A stretch of 64,000 bases of DNA from Sulfitobacter sp. S190 (GCF_025141935.1 NZ_CP081120.1:372001-436000), one strand, 5' to 3'. Positions 1 to 8,973 are shown, counted from the first letter of the stretch. Notes: a model not told the origin generated them from the letters alone. Numbers and translations are program-made.

Positions 1-1402
1 GGATGGAAGAGTATCCCAGACGGTAGAAATTGACCGGTTGTTCATCGCCGCCAAAGAAGGAATGCCCCGGCTCGATCAGAACATCGCGTGATTTCAAGCG
101 CTCAGCCAATTCGCTGGTGTTCACGCCTTCGGGTGCGCGCATCCAGAACGACGATCCGCCATGCGCCCCTTGGCCCGCGATTTCGAGCCCGAGGCCGCGA
201 ATGCAATCCTCCATCGTTGCGCGCCGTTCGTGCAGCGCGGTGCTCATCCGGCGGATGAGTGCGTCGTAATGCCCCAGCGAAAGAAAGTAAGACGCCGTGC
301 GCTGGATATGGCCCGGAGGGTGGCGCAGCACGCTCGCGCGCAGGGCGCGGACCTCGCGAATGAAGGGTTCCGAGCCCACGAGATACCCCAGCCGAAGCCC
401 GGGAAAGAGTGATTTTGAAAAACTGCCGACATAGATCACACGCCCGTCGGTATCGAGCGATTTGAGCGCAGGAGACGGGGCCCGCAGGAAGGATGTCTCG
501 AACTCGTAGTCGTCCTCGACGATCAGTGCGTCCATCTCGCGTGCCCGCTCCAGCAGCGCGCGCCGCCGGTCCAGCGGCATCGTCGCATTGGTGGGGCATT
601 GATGGCTGGGGGTCGTAAAAATCACGTCGGTATCGGGGGGCACGGCTTCGGGCGGCAGGCCGTATTGGTCCACCCGGACCGGCGTCACATGGCAACGAGA
701 CTGGATCAGAATGTCGCGCAACGCATGATAGCAGGGGTCCTCGAGCGCCGCGCGGCGCCTTTGCGTGAGCAGGACTTGCGCCGTCAGCCAAAGGGCATTC
801 TGCGCACCGAGCGTGATCAGGATTTGCTCGGGCGCCGCATTTATGCCGCGGCGGGGCAGGGTGTGACGCGCGATGAATTCGATCAGCTGCGGATCGTCCT
901 GATCGTAGTAGTCAGACGTCATCGATGTGAAATCGCGCTGCCCCAGCGCCTGCAAAGCGCACAATCGCCAATTGGCGTGATCAAACAGTGTTCTATCGGC
1001 CTGACCATACACAAAAGGATGGCGGTAACTGGCCCAATCCTGCGGTTTGCTGGGCGTTACACCGCCGCTGAAGCGTTGCCCCAATGCCCTTGTCCAATCT
1101 ACGGCGTCCGTGCTTTCGGGGGGCGGCGTAAATGCGGGCGGGGCGGGGGCATTGTCGGAAACGAAGTAGCCCGAGCGCCCGCGCGACGTTAGATAGTCAT
1201 TTGCCAGAAGCTCGGTATAGGCGATCGTGACCGTGATCCGGCTCACCCCGAGATGTGTGGCAAGCTTGCGGGTGGAGGGCAGCTTTTCACCCTTTTGAAA
1301 CCGTCCCGACAGAATGCCTTGCGCAATCATCTGCTGGATCTGCGACTGCAACGTGCCCTGTCCATCGGGCTGCAAGAAGAATGTTTCGACTGGAAGGGTC
1401 AT
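1..1402 (-). CDS. tauR: TauR-like MocR/GntR transcriptional regulator (3' end cut by window edge)
   Basis: Read on the minus strand from an ATG at 1402, an open frame runs to the window edge without a stop, so the C-terminus is missing (about 467 residues seen). Residues about 10-80 form a GntR winged helix (QSQIQQMIAQGILSGRF, then RKLATHLGVSRITV). The rest is a fold-type I aminotransferase-like domain with the PLP-lysine motif SFSKSLFPGLRLGYL, Lys about residue 330. That two-domain plan defines the MocR family. TauR of Rhodobacter capsulatus is a MocR protein that activates the taurine aminotransferase gene, and tpa and tauA lie within 4 kb here. TauR is therefore the best call, by context plus family rather than by alignment. 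Direct repeats like the TauR box sit just upstream. Confidence 0.85.
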   Translation of the reverse strand, partial: MTLPVETFFLQPDGQGTLQSQIQQMIAQGILSGRFQKGEKLPSTRKLATHLGVSRITVTIAYTELLANDYLTSRGRSGYFVSDNAPAPPAFTPPPESTDAVDWTRALGQRFSGGVTPSKPQDWASYRHPFVYGQADRTLFDHANWRLCALQALGQRDFTSMTSDYYDQDDPQLIEFIARHTLPRRGINAAPEQILITLGAQNALWLTAQVLLTQRRRAALEDPCYHALRDILIQSRCHVTPVRVDQYGLPPEAVPPDTDVIFTTPSHQCPTNATMPLDRRRALLERAREMDALIVEDDYEFETSFLRAPSPALKSLDTDGRVIYVGSFSKSLFPGLRLGYLVGSEPFIREVRALRASVLRHPPGHIQRTASYFLSLGHYDALIRRMSTALHERRATMEDCIRGLGLEIAGQGAHGGSSFWMRAPEGVNTSELAERLKSRDVLIEPGHSFFGGDEQPVNFYRLGYSSI

Positions 1403-1415
1403 AAGGCCTGATACA

Positions 1416-1481
1416 GTGGACCTAATTTAGGATCAATCTGGACCTATCATCGAGCGAAATGATTTCACGCCATTGGACTTA
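1416..1481. promoter_or_regulatory. Putative TauR boxes in the tauR promoter region
   Basis: In the gap 1403-1688 there are three same-orientation copies of a TGGACYTA motif: GTGGACCTAA at 1416-1425, CTGGACCTAT at 1438-1447 and ATTGGACTTA at 1472-1481. The first two start 22 bp apart, two helical turns. They match CTGGACYTAA, which I recall as the direct repeat bound by TauR in R. capsulatus. Their place 14-80 bp upstream of the tauR start suggests autoregulation. The rest of this gap shows no other feature except the terminator at its right end. Confidence 0.6.
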
Positions 1482-1634
1482 GCATACCAGATGTAATCGA
1501 AATTGAAAGTTTAAAATGAGACTTCCGGTTTCATAAGGGCCTCAATGATCGCTCTGCGTGGGGTTTTTCCTGGTTCAGGCGGTCTTGTAGGCGGCCGATA
1601 AGGCCAGTTTGCGGAATTGACTGCCGTGTCGCAT

Positions 1635-1663
1635 AAAAAAAGCCCCCGGCACTGCCGGAGGCT
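1635..1663 (-). terminator. Rho-independent terminator after the glycine-zipper lipoprotein gene
   Basis: On the minus strand a 10-bp stem (AGCCTCCGGC pairing with GCCGGGGGCT, one G-U pair, loop of 3) is followed by a run of seven T. It lies 26 bp beyond the lipoprotein stop codon. Confidence 0.85.
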
Positions 1664-1688
1664 TTCTTGTTCAGCGGATGTGCCGAAA

Positions 1689-1946
1689 TCAGGGGCAGGC
1701 GGCAGTATACCGGGTGCCGTTGGGGTTCTGATACACACATTGGCCGTTGTTCGCGCGACCGATGTAGTTACCCGCAGCTGCACCTGCCGCACCACCGATC
1801 AGTGCGCCGACCACACGGTCGTCATCGCCGGACACGGCGGCACCGGCGGCGGCACCCACAGCGGCACCTGTCAGCGTGCTCTGGTTTTCTGTGTCACATG
1901 CCGCGACGAACGCCACGACGGGCAGCATCATCAAAAACTTCTTCAT
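1689..1946 (-). CDS. Small glycine-zipper outer-membrane lipoprotein
   Basis: An 85-residue protein. It has a lysine-start signal peptide with a lipobox ending FVAAC (Cys 17 as the lipidated residue), then alanine/glycine-rich stretches (GAAVGAAAGAAVSG and ALIGGAAGAAAGNYIG) typical of glycine-zipper two-helix lipoproteins of the OsmB/YMGG type. The C-terminus carries two further cysteines (QCVYQNPNG, then TAACP). Such proteins sit in the envelope and are often stress-linked, but no specific role can be read here. It stands alone, with its own terminator, between tauR and the methyltransferase. Confidence 0.8.
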   Translation of the reverse strand: MKKFLMMLPVVAFVAACDTENQSTLTGAAVGAAAGAAVSGDDDRVVGALIGGAAGAAAGNYIGRANNGQCVYQNPNGTRYTAACP

Positions 1947-2021
1947 GAGAGTATCTCCTGTTGTACAAGCTCGAAACGCGGTGCCGCGTCTTTGGTTCCC
2001 GATATAGCAGCGACCTGCGGT

Positions 2022-2606
2022 TTAATTCCCTACTTTGTGACAGATAAGCCAGATCCAGCTGACGCCCCCGTTGCGGTTTGCGGATTGTTGCGACGCGGCG
2101 CGCAGCGGCGCCACAGAGCGTAACGTATCGGGCAGCGGCAAAGGATGTCTGACCGGATCGACGTCAAATCCGGGCCTGTCCGGATTACAGGCGCCCATCC
2201 GCAACGACATCACCAGTACGCCGCCGGGCGCGAGCAGATCGGCCAGCCTGCCCAAGGCGCGCGCCCTGTCCTCGGGATGTACGTGATGCCAAACAGCGCT
2301 TAGGATGATCAGATCATGCTGCCCCTGAAGACCCTGCAGATCGGGCAAGCAGGCGTTCCGCCACTCGATGCTTTTCCCCGTCGTCCTTGCATGAACGTTC
2401 AGGGCGTCGACCGGCTCGACCGCAGTCACGTCAAACCCCTGCCGCGCAAACCAAAGTGCATCACGACCGGTGCCTGCACCAACGTCCAGCACGCGCGCGG
2501 GTGGCTTTGGGAATACAGGCCGGACAGGAGCGTAAAGCGCCGCCGGGTCTATGGCATCATAGGTGGGAATAAGGGTCGCGGTGGCGCGGGCGTATCCGGC
2601 GACCAC
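2022..2606 (-). CDS. Class I SAM-dependent methyltransferase
   Basis: The core motif I is clear (RVLDVGAGTGRDALWFARQG), followed by an acidic motif II (DVTAVEP), a post-motif segment DLIILSAVWHHV and a motif LLAPGGVLVMSL. It thus has the Methyltransf_25/11 Rossmann fold; the substrate cannot be read. The frame stays open upstream to an ATG at 2732, but that would overlap the end of tpa. I prefer the GTG at 2606, which gives 194 residues, leaves 49 bp after tpa and has AGGGA upstream. It lies in the tpa direction and may be cotranscribed, but a link to taurine is not shown. The start is the weak point. Confidence 0.75.
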   Translation of the reverse strand: MVAGYARATATLIPTYDAIDPAALYAPVRPVFPKPPARVLDVGAGTGRDALWFARQGFDVTAVEPVDALNVHARTTGKSIEWRNACLPDLQGLQGQHDLIILSAVWHHVHPEDRARALGRLADLLAPGGVLVMSLRMGACNPDRPGFDVDPVRHPLPLPDTLRSVAPLRAASQQSANRNGGVSWIWLICHKVGN

Positions 2607-2655
2607 CTTTGCGGTGTGGTCCCTGCCCCCATCCGGGGCAGGGACTTTCGCAGTT

Positions 2656-4053
2656 TCAGCCTTGGCCAAAAACCCGACCGAGTGCGCCGTCCACGGCGGC
2701 GATGATCTGGTCGATATCGTCCTTCTGGGCAATCAGCGCCGGAGAGAAGCACAGCGTGTTGTTCTTGCCCGGCAGCGACCGGTTGGTCGCCCCGATCACA
2801 ACGCCTTGCTGCATACAATCGGCAACAACCGCACCCACGATCTTTTCGTGGATAGGAGTTTTGCTCGCGCGGTCCTCCACAAGCTCCGCTCCAAGGAACA
2901 GACCCTTGCCACGTACTTGCCCGATCACGGCATGTTTGTCCGACAGCTCTTCGAGCTGTTCGAGCATGTAGTGACCCATGTCGGTGGTGTTCTGCAGCAG
3001 GTTCTCGCGCTCGATGATGTGCATGTTCTCGATGGCCGCCGCGGGGCCTGCGGTGCAGCCGCCAAACGTCGAGATGTCGCGGAAATAGTTCATCGGATCG
3101 TCGGCGTTATCCTTGAACATGTCGAACACCGCTTCGGTCGTCACCAGACAGCTGATCGCGGCATATCCCGATGCCACACCCTTGGCCATCGTCACCATGT
3201 CCGGCTTGATGCCGTAATGCTGGTATCCGAACCAGGTGCCTGTACGGCCCACGCCGCAGACAACTTCGTCGATGTGCAGCAGGATATCATATTGGTCGCA
3301 GATCTCGCGCACCCGCTCCCAATAGCCATCAGGGGGAGTGATGACGCCACCACCTGCCGTGACGGGCTCGAGGCAGAGCGCGCCGACGGTTTCGGGGCCC
3401 TCGCGCAGAATGATCTTTTCGATCTCGTTGGCGGCCCAGACACCGTAGTTTTCCTCTGGCGCGCCCTCTTGCTCGTGCTTGCGATACTCAAGGCAGTGCG
3501 GCACGCGGATGAACCCTTCGGGGAAGGGGCCGTATTGCGCATTGCGCTCGTCCTGACCGCCTGCGGCCATCGTGCCGATGGTGCCGCCGTGGTAGTCGCG
3601 CTCGCGGTAGAGGATCTTGTGCTTCTTGCCGCCATAGCGCTTGTGGGCGATCTGCCGGACGATCTTGAAACCCTTCTCGTTGGCTTCCGATCCGGACGAA
3701 CAATAGTAAACGCGGCTCATGCCGGGCATCTTGTCGATCAGCATTTCCGAAAAAATCGATCCGGGGATCGACCCTGCGGTGCCGCCAAAGAAGTTCAGCT
3801 TGATCAGCTGGTCGCGCACGGCATTGGCAATCGTTTCGCGGCCATAGCCCACGTTCACGGTCCAGACACCGCCGGACACGGCATCGATATGTTCTTTGCC
3901 CTTCTGGTCCCAGACCCGCATGCCTTTGCCTTCGACGATGATCCGCGGATCGGTCGTCTCATAGGGTTTGTGCTGGCTCAGGTGGTGCCACACGTGGGCG
4001 CGATCCGCCTCGACGATGCGGGAGATGTCGTTTTCGTTGAATGAACCGTCCAT
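2656..4053 (-). CDS. tpa: Taurine-pyruvate aminotransferase
   Basis: A 465-residue class III aminotransferase. It transfers the amino group of taurine to pyruvate, giving sulfoacetaldehyde and alanine, the first step of taurine dissimilation. Seen: the N-terminal block with VWDQKGKEHIDAVSGGVW, the PLP-phosphate motif YYCSSGSEANE, the Asp motif LHIDEVVCGVGRTG, and the PLP lysine in VTMAKGVASGYAA at Lys 291. Length and these segments fit Tpa of Rhodobacterales closely; other omega-aminotransferases are the alternative. The nearby tauR and divergent tauA support the assignment. Sulfoacetaldehyde acetyltransferase (xsc), the next enzyme, is not in the window. Confidence 0.9.
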   Translation of the reverse strand: MDGSFNENDISRIVEADRAHVWHHLSQHKPYETTDPRIIVEGKGMRVWDQKGKEHIDAVSGGVWTVNVGYGRETIANAVRDQLIKLNFFGGTAGSIPGSIFSEMLIDKMPGMSRVYYCSSGSEANEKGFKIVRQIAHKRYGGKKHKILYRERDYHGGTIGTMAAGGQDERNAQYGPFPEGFIRVPHCLEYRKHEQEGAPEENYGVWAANEIEKIILREGPETVGALCLEPVTAGGGVITPPDGYWERVREICDQYDILLHIDEVVCGVGRTGTWFGYQHYGIKPDMVTMAKGVASGYAAISCLVTTEAVFDMFKDNADDPMNYFRDISTFGGCTAGPAAAIENMHIIERENLLQNTTDMGHYMLEQLEELSDKHAVIGQVRGKGLFLGAELVEDRASKTPIHEKIVGAVVADCMQQGVVIGATNRSLPGKNNTLCFSPALIAQKDDIDQIIAAVDGALGRVFGQG

Positions 4054-4431
4054 TGGGCGAACCTTTCATAAGAGCGGAAAATTGGGAAATCACGTGCCGA
4101 ACTCTTCAGCGATACCATACCAGACAGGGTTTCGTCGCGAAAAAATAGGGCCAGTAGGTCCCGATGAATAGAGCCACTTTGAACAGGGATGCAATTTCAG
4201 GCGCTTTTTAAAGGGCATCCGGCGTCTTCCTGCGCGACGGCCGAAGTGTCAGAGCTCGGCATCGCAGACCGATATCCTACGTTGAGTGGTATTTCACGCC
4301 TCGGAGAATCACCCCCGGGGACCCTGCAAAACCGGTTTGCAACTGTCGGAACCATCGCTCAGGGTGCGGCGGGCGACGGTACGCACGGATAACGCGGTGC
4401 CGATAACGAAAAACGAGGGGAGCTCTTGAGA
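4054..4431. promoter_or_regulatory. Divergent tpa/tauA control region
   Basis: This 378-bp gene-free stretch separates divergent tpa and tauA and is less GC-rich than its surroundings. On the minus strand at 4154-4163 there is CGGGACCTAC, eight of ten matches to the putative TauR box found upstream of tauR. I find no second copy at 22-bp spacing. GAGGGGAG at 4415-4422 is the tauA ribosome-binding site. No hairpin with a T-run and no small ORF with convincing coding bias was seen. Confidence 0.45.
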
Positions 4432-5433
4432 ATGATCATGAAAACAGTAAGCGCGCTTATCGCAGGTGCGGCGTTGTCGGTGGCGGGAACGACCGCGCGG
4501 GCGGACGGCCACGAAAAGCTGACGATTGCCTATTTCCTCGAATGGCCGATGCCCTTCCAGTTTGCCAAGGTGAATGGCACCTACGAAAAGGCGCTGGGCA
4601 AGAAGATCAACTGGGTCAGCTTCGAGAGCGGTGTGGCGATGTCGGCGGCGATGGCGTCCGGCGATATCCAGATTGCCGTGAGCCAGGGCATCCCGCCGTT
4701 CGTCGTGGCCACGTCCGGTGGTCTGGACCTGCAGGCCGTGGATGTCGCTGTGTCCTATTCCGAGAACGACAATTGCGTCGTGGCCTCCGCGCTCGAGATC
4801 GACAAGAACTCCGCGTCCGAGCTGGCAGGCAAAAAGGTCGCCGTGCCGCTGGGTACTGCCGCGCATTACGGCCTGATCAAGCAGATGAACCATTTCGGCG
4901 TTGATCTCGAAAGCCTTTCGGTTGTCGATATGGCCCCCGCAGAAGGCGCCGCGGCGCTCAATCAGGGGGCGGTCGACATGGCCTGTGGCTGGGGTGGCGC
5001 ACTGCGGCGGATGAAGGAAAACGGCAACGTGTTGCTCACAGGGGCCGAAAAGGAAGAACTGGGCATTCTGGTTTTCGATGTGACCTCTGCACCGGCATCT
5101 TACATCGCCGAAAACGGGGATGAGCTGGCCACGTTCCTAAAGGTCACTGCCGAGGCAAACGCCATGTGGAACGACGAAGCGAACCGCGCCGAAATGGTAT
5201 CGGTGATCGCACGTGATGCCGGCATGGACGAGGATGCAACCGCCGATACGATGGCGACATTTGTGTTTCCGACAGTCGCCGAACAACTGAGCGACAAATG
5301 GCTGGGCGGCGGCAGTCAGGAATTCATGGACGGCGTGGCACAGGTCTTTCTGGAGGCCGGGTCGATCGATAACCGGCTCGGCAGCTATGCAGGTACGGTC
5401 AACACCGGCCCCCTGAGCGCCGCCGCCCGTTAG
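4432..5433 (+). CDS. tauA: Taurine ABC transporter substrate-binding protein
   Basis: A 333-residue periplasmic binding protein of the NMT1/TauA family. It has a signal peptide with an alanine-rich core and probable cleavage after TTARA. The mature start KLTIAYFLEWPMPFQFA and the segments GVAMSAAMASGDIQIAVSQG and GKKVAVPLGTAAHYGL are typical of TauA, which delivers taurine to the TauBC importer. I start at ATG 4432 because GAGGGGAG lies 9 bp upstream; TTG 4426 is in frame but too close. A strong terminator follows at once, so tauB and tauC are not cotranscribed with it and are absent here. Confidence 0.88.
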   Translation: MIMKTVSALIAGAALSVAGTTARADGHEKLTIAYFLEWPMPFQFAKVNGTYEKALGKKINWVSFESGVAMSAAMASGDIQIAVSQGIPPFVVATSGGLDLQAVDVAVSYSENDNCVVASALEIDKNSASELAGKKVAVPLGTAAHYGLIKQMNHFGVDLESLSVVDMAPAEGAAALNQGAVDMACGWGGALRRMKENGNVLLTGAEKEELGILVFDVTSAPASYIAENGDELATFLKVTAEANAMWNDEANRAEMVSVIARDAGMDEDATADTMATFVFPTVAEQLSDKWLGGGSQEFMDGVAQVFLEAGSIDNRLGSYAGTVNTGPLSAAAR

Positions 5434-5441
5434 CGGCAGAC

Positions 5442-5476
5442 AAAAGGCCCCGAAACACGAGGTTTCGGGGCCTTTT
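5442..5476. terminator. Bidirectional terminator between tauA and the helicase gene
   Basis: A perfect 15-bp inverted repeat (AAAAGGCCCCGAAAC and GTTTCGGGGCCTTTT) with a 5-nt loop. Both strands give a GC stem followed by TTTT, suiting the two convergent genes. It starts 8 bp after the tauA stop. Confidence 0.93.
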
Positions 5477-5496
5477 GCTTTGGCCTTGCGACGCGA

Positions 5497-7623
5497 TTAC
5501 CCTTTGCCGGGTTTGCCGCGTCTCGGTGTCGCTTCTCCGCCGCGTTTGGGTTTGCCCGGAGGGGTAAAGCGTTTGGACGGATCGTTCTGACGCTTGTAGC
5601 CGCCACCGTCGCCAGCGCCCGCCGATGCCGCATCTTTTCCCGGTTTTTTCCAGACAGGTTTTGCGCCGGATTTGCCCGCAGGCTTGCCGCGCGGTTTGTC
5701 GGCGTCGCGCGAACGCTCTGCGCCGGGTTTGTCTTTCCACACGGATTTTGCCTTGGGCTTTTCGCCCGGCTTCATCGGTGTGCGCTCCGTCTTGTGCGAT
5801 TTTGACGGGCGGCTTGCGTCACGTTTGCCTTTCGCGGGTGCGGTGCTGCGGGGTTTATACTCCGCTGCGGGCGCGTCATCGCGCGGGGGGCGCGGTTTGC
5901 GGGCAGGTTTCGGCGCGTCAGGGTCGAACGATGGTTTGCCGCGATGCGCAGGTTTGGGGCCGCGGTCGTCACGGTCGGCACGCGGACCGCGATCGGGGCG
6001 CGGGCCTCGGTCACTGCGGTGATCCGGGCGGGGGCCCTTGGGGCCAAAGTCCGGTTTGCCCTGCATCCGCTCGAGGGTCACACCCTCTTCGGCCTGCATG
6101 TCAGTGCCCAGTGCAGCGGTCAGCTTGGCAACCGCGCCTTCTGCCACTTCAACAAAGGAAAAACGCGGCATCGAGCGGATTGCGCCCAGATCGTCACGGC
6201 CCAGATCGCCAACACGGCACAACATCGGCAGGAGCGTGCGCGGGCCTGCGCCGTCTTCGCGGCCAACGGATACCTTGAACCAGACCGAAGGCCCGAACTC
6301 GGGCCGGTCCTTGGCGGGGGATTTATCTCCGGGATCGGCCAGCTCTTCGGGGGCCGATGCGCGGGCGCGGTAAAGGTTCACGAATGCGGTGGCCAGTTGT
6401 TCCTTGGAATACCGCTCGGCAAGGGTCGCCACGAAAGTCGCCGCATCTTCGGGGGCGGGGGTGTTCCACGCATCATCCGACAGCAGGCGTTCTTCGTCGG
6501 CGGCGTTGACCTCTGCGGCGGAGGGCGGCACGCCCCATTCCGCGTCCAGCTTGGCCCATTTCAAAAGGCGTGTGGCCTTTGATTTCATCTTGGCGGGCAC
6601 GATCAGGGCCGAAACCCCCTTGCGACCGGCGCGGCCTGTCCGGCCGGAACGGTGCAGCAACGTGTCCGAATTGGTTGGCAGATCGGCATGGATCACCAGT
6701 TCGAGGTTGGGCAGGTCGATGCCGCGGGCCGCCACATCCGTGGCCACGCAGACCCGCGCGCGTCCGTCACGCAGCGCTTGCAGCGCGTTGGTACGTTCCG
6801 ACTGGGTCAGCTCCCCCGACAGCGCCACCACCGAAAAGTTGCGGTTCGTCAGACGTGTCGTCAGGCGTGCCACGGCGGCGCGGGTGTTGCAGAAGATGAT
6901 GGCGTTCTTGGCCTCATAGAAGCGCAGCACGTTGAGGATCGCGTTCTCGGCGTCGCGCGGATGCACGGCTAGCGCACGGTAGGTGATATCGGCGTGTTGC
7001 TTGGCCTCGGACTTCACGGTCACGCGCTGCGCATCGCGTTGGTAGCTTTGGGCCAGCTTGGCGATGGCGGGGGGCACGGTGGCCGAGAACAGCAAGGTGC
7101 GGCGGGTGTCGGGCGCTTCCTGAAGGATGAACTCCAGATCCTCGCGGAACCCCAGGTCCAGCATCTCGTCGGCTTCGTCCAGCACCACGGCGCGCACGTC
7201 ACCCAGATCGATGTTGTTGCGTTTGATGTGATCACACAGGCGGCCCGGTGTGGCCACGACGATATGCGCCCCACGGTCGAGGGCGCGGCGTTCGGTGCGC
7301 GTGTCCATCCCGCCCACGCAGGTTGTAACGACCGCGCCTGCCTTGCCGTAAAGCCACGTCAGCTCGCGGCTGACCTGCATGGCCAGTTCGCGGGTCGGCG
7401 CGATGATCAGGCCCAGAGGCGCGCCCGCGCGGCCGAACTGGTCGCCTTCGGACAGCAGCGTCGGCGCAATGGCCAGCCCGAATGCGACCGTTTTGCCCGA
7501 TCCCGTCTGGGCCGAAACCAGCAAATCCTGGTCAATCAGCGCGGTGTCGGTCACCGCTTCCTGGACGGGTGTGAGAGTGTCATAGCCCTGTTGGGCAAGG
7601 GCGTCGGCAATGGATGTGATCAA
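5497..7623 (-). CDS. DEAD-box ATP-dependent RNA helicase (DeaD/CsdA-like)
   Basis: A 708-residue protein. The helicase core shows the Q motif (GYDTLTPVQ, 13-21), Walker A AQTGSGKT (38-45), PTREL, the DEAD box (149-152), SAT (LLFSATVPP), and motif VI HRSGRTGRAG. About residues 450-520 (SVWFKVSVGREDGA, then IRSMPRFSFVEV) look like the DbpA RNA-binding domain. The last 190 residues are a low-complexity Arg/Lys/Pro/Asp tail, as in Rhodobacterales DeaD homologues. It probably remodels RNA in ribosome assembly or cold adaptation. The 177-bp gap upstream holds its leader; nothing specific was recognised there. Confidence 0.9.
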   Translation of the reverse strand: MITSIADALAQQGYDTLTPVQEAVTDTALIDQDLLVSAQTGSGKTVAFGLAIAPTLLSEGDQFGRAGAPLGLIIAPTRELAMQVSRELTWLYGKAGAVVTTCVGGMDTRTERRALDRGAHIVVATPGRLCDHIKRNNIDLGDVRAVVLDEADEMLDLGFREDLEFILQEAPDTRRTLLFSATVPPAIAKLAQSYQRDAQRVTVKSEAKQHADITYRALAVHPRDAENAILNVLRFYEAKNAIIFCNTRAAVARLTTRLTNRNFSVVALSGELTQSERTNALQALRDGRARVCVATDVAARGIDLPNLELVIHADLPTNSDTLLHRSGRTGRAGRKGVSALIVPAKMKSKATRLLKWAKLDAEWGVPPSAAEVNAADEERLLSDDAWNTPAPEDAATFVATLAERYSKEQLATAFVNLYRARASAPEELADPGDKSPAKDRPEFGPSVWFKVSVGREDGAGPRTLLPMLCRVGDLGRDDLGAIRSMPRFSFVEVAEGAVAKLTAALGTDMQAEEGVTLERMQGKPDFGPKGPRPDHRSDRGPRPDRGPRADRDDRGPKPAHRGKPSFDPDAPKPARKPRPPRDDAPAAEYKPRSTAPAKGKRDASRPSKSHKTERTPMKPGEKPKAKSVWKDKPGAERSRDADKPRGKPAGKSGAKPVWKKPGKDAASAGAGDGGGYKRQNDPSKRFTPPGKPKRGGEATPRRGKPGKG

Positions 7624-7800
7624 GGGATGTTCCTGAAAGGCGCGAATAAGGGAGTTGCGCCTGCCCTACTGGGTTCAGTCGCAAATGTACATTGGTGATC
7701 GGGAATGGCGGCGTTGCGCCGGGCGCGTGGCTGGCGGCAGGTGCCGTGACCGATGCAGGCCTCTAACGCCTTTGGCATCGGGGCGCAAGGAGCGCCTGCG

Positions 7801-8973
7801 CTAGCGGGCGTGCTCGGCGTAATGCTGCGTCAGATGCGCTTTCATCGCCTTGATCCCGTCTTTGACGGGGCGGTCGCGGCCCAGACCGATGCGAAAATGC
7901 CTCTGCGGTGTTTCGGCGACATCAGAGGTGTATATCGACGCAGGCAAAAGCAAGACGCCGCTTTGCTCCAGCAGATTACGGCAGAATGTTTCCACGCCGT
8001 CGGCGCCATTATAGCGCGGGAAGGCCACGCAACCGCCCTGTGGCGCACGAAAATCCACTAGTCCGGGAAAATCCATGAACAGATCCTGCGCCAGTGCGAC
8101 ATTCTCCTTCAGCAGGGCGCGGTTGCGCGCCAGAATCCGGTCGCGCGCCCGCAACGCGATCAGGGCCAGCCGTTCGCTTGGGGCCGAATTGCAGATCGAC
8201 AGGAAGTGTTTGTAGCGTTCGACCTTTTGCAACAGATCGTGGTCGGGGCAGGCGATCCAGCCGATGCGCAGGCCCGGCAATCCGTAGGCCTTTGACATGA
8301 CGTTCAGTGATATGCCGCGTTCATAGATATCGGCGATCTGGGGCATGCGGTCCTGTTCGTGCAACTCCACGCCGCGGTACACTTCGTCGCTGAGTATCCA
8401 GATGCCGCGGTCACGGCACAGCGTGACCAGCGCCTCCAGATCAGCACGCGGGAGCAGGGCGCCCGTGGGGTTATGCGGAAAGTTGAGCGATATGAGCTTG
8501 GTATTGGGGCGGATCGCAGCCTTGACGGCATCCATATCGAGGCGCCATTCGGCTGCATCCTGACTGCCCTCGGCGCGGGTCAGCGGCACGCCGGTGACGT
8601 CGCAAATCTGCAAAGGCACGGTTTCCGCGCTTTGGTAGTTGGGGGTCGGAACGATGATATGGTCGTCTGGTGTCAGCAGCACGCGGGCCACGGCGTAAAT
8701 CCCTTCGCCCGCCCCGGCCAGACACAGGATATTTTCGGCCGCCATCGTGTCATAGGTGCTGGCGATTTCCGCGCGCAGGTCCGGTGCGCCCCATGTTTCG
8801 GTATAGCCGAGCCAGAGGGTGTCAAACGCGCTGCGGTCGGCATCGCTTGCCATGTCCAGCAGATCGGCCTGCGACAGGCTTTCCATGTCGGATGCCGTCA
8901 TGTGGTGGCGGGCCTTGAATTCCCACTCGGAAAAGAAAACCTCCAGTCCGAAGTCGCGCATCTTGCTGGCCAT
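7801..8973 (-). CDS. PLP-dependent class I/II aminotransferase
   Basis: A 390-residue fold-type I aminotransferase. Seen: FSEWEFKARHHMTASD at the N-terminus, the NFPHNPTGALL substrate/PLP segment, the Asp motif ILSDEVYRGVELHEQD, the PLP lysine in LNVMSKAYGLPGLRIGW, and the Arg in RHFRIGLGR. The frame is open further upstream to 9096, but ATG 8973 is preceded by GGGGAGAA at good spacing and matches the usual length of the family. The substrate is unknown; relatives are annotated as arginine-pyruvate or generic aminotransferases. It is divergent from the SOS operon, whose LexA box lies 107 bp upstream of its start. Confidence 0.8.
   Translation of the reverse strand: MASKMRDFGLEVFFSEWEFKARHHMTASDMESLSQADLLDMASDADRSAFDTLWLGYTETWGAPDLRAEIASTYDTMAAENILCLAGAGEGIYAVARVLLTPDDHIIVPTPNYQSAETVPLQICDVTGVPLTRAEGSQDAAEWRLDMDAVKAAIRPNTKLISLNFPHNPTGALLPRADLEALVTLCRDRGIWILSDEVYRGVELHEQDRMPQIADIYERGISLNVMSKAYGLPGLRIGWIACPDHDLLQKVERYKHFLSICNSAPSERLALIALRARDRILARNRALLKENVALAQDLFMDFPGLVDFRAPQGGCVAFPRYNGADGVETFCRNLLEQSGVLLLPASIYTSDVAETPQRHFRIGLGRDRPVKDGIKAMKAHLTQHYAEHAR

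Noticed and set aside
2563..4044. A 493-codon plus-strand frame opposite tpa
   Set aside because: Mirror of the clear aminotransferase reading frame; no recognisable protein features.
4426..4431. TTG start for tauA
   Set aside because: It is in frame but too close to the GAGGGGAG site, and the ATG at 4432 has better spacing.
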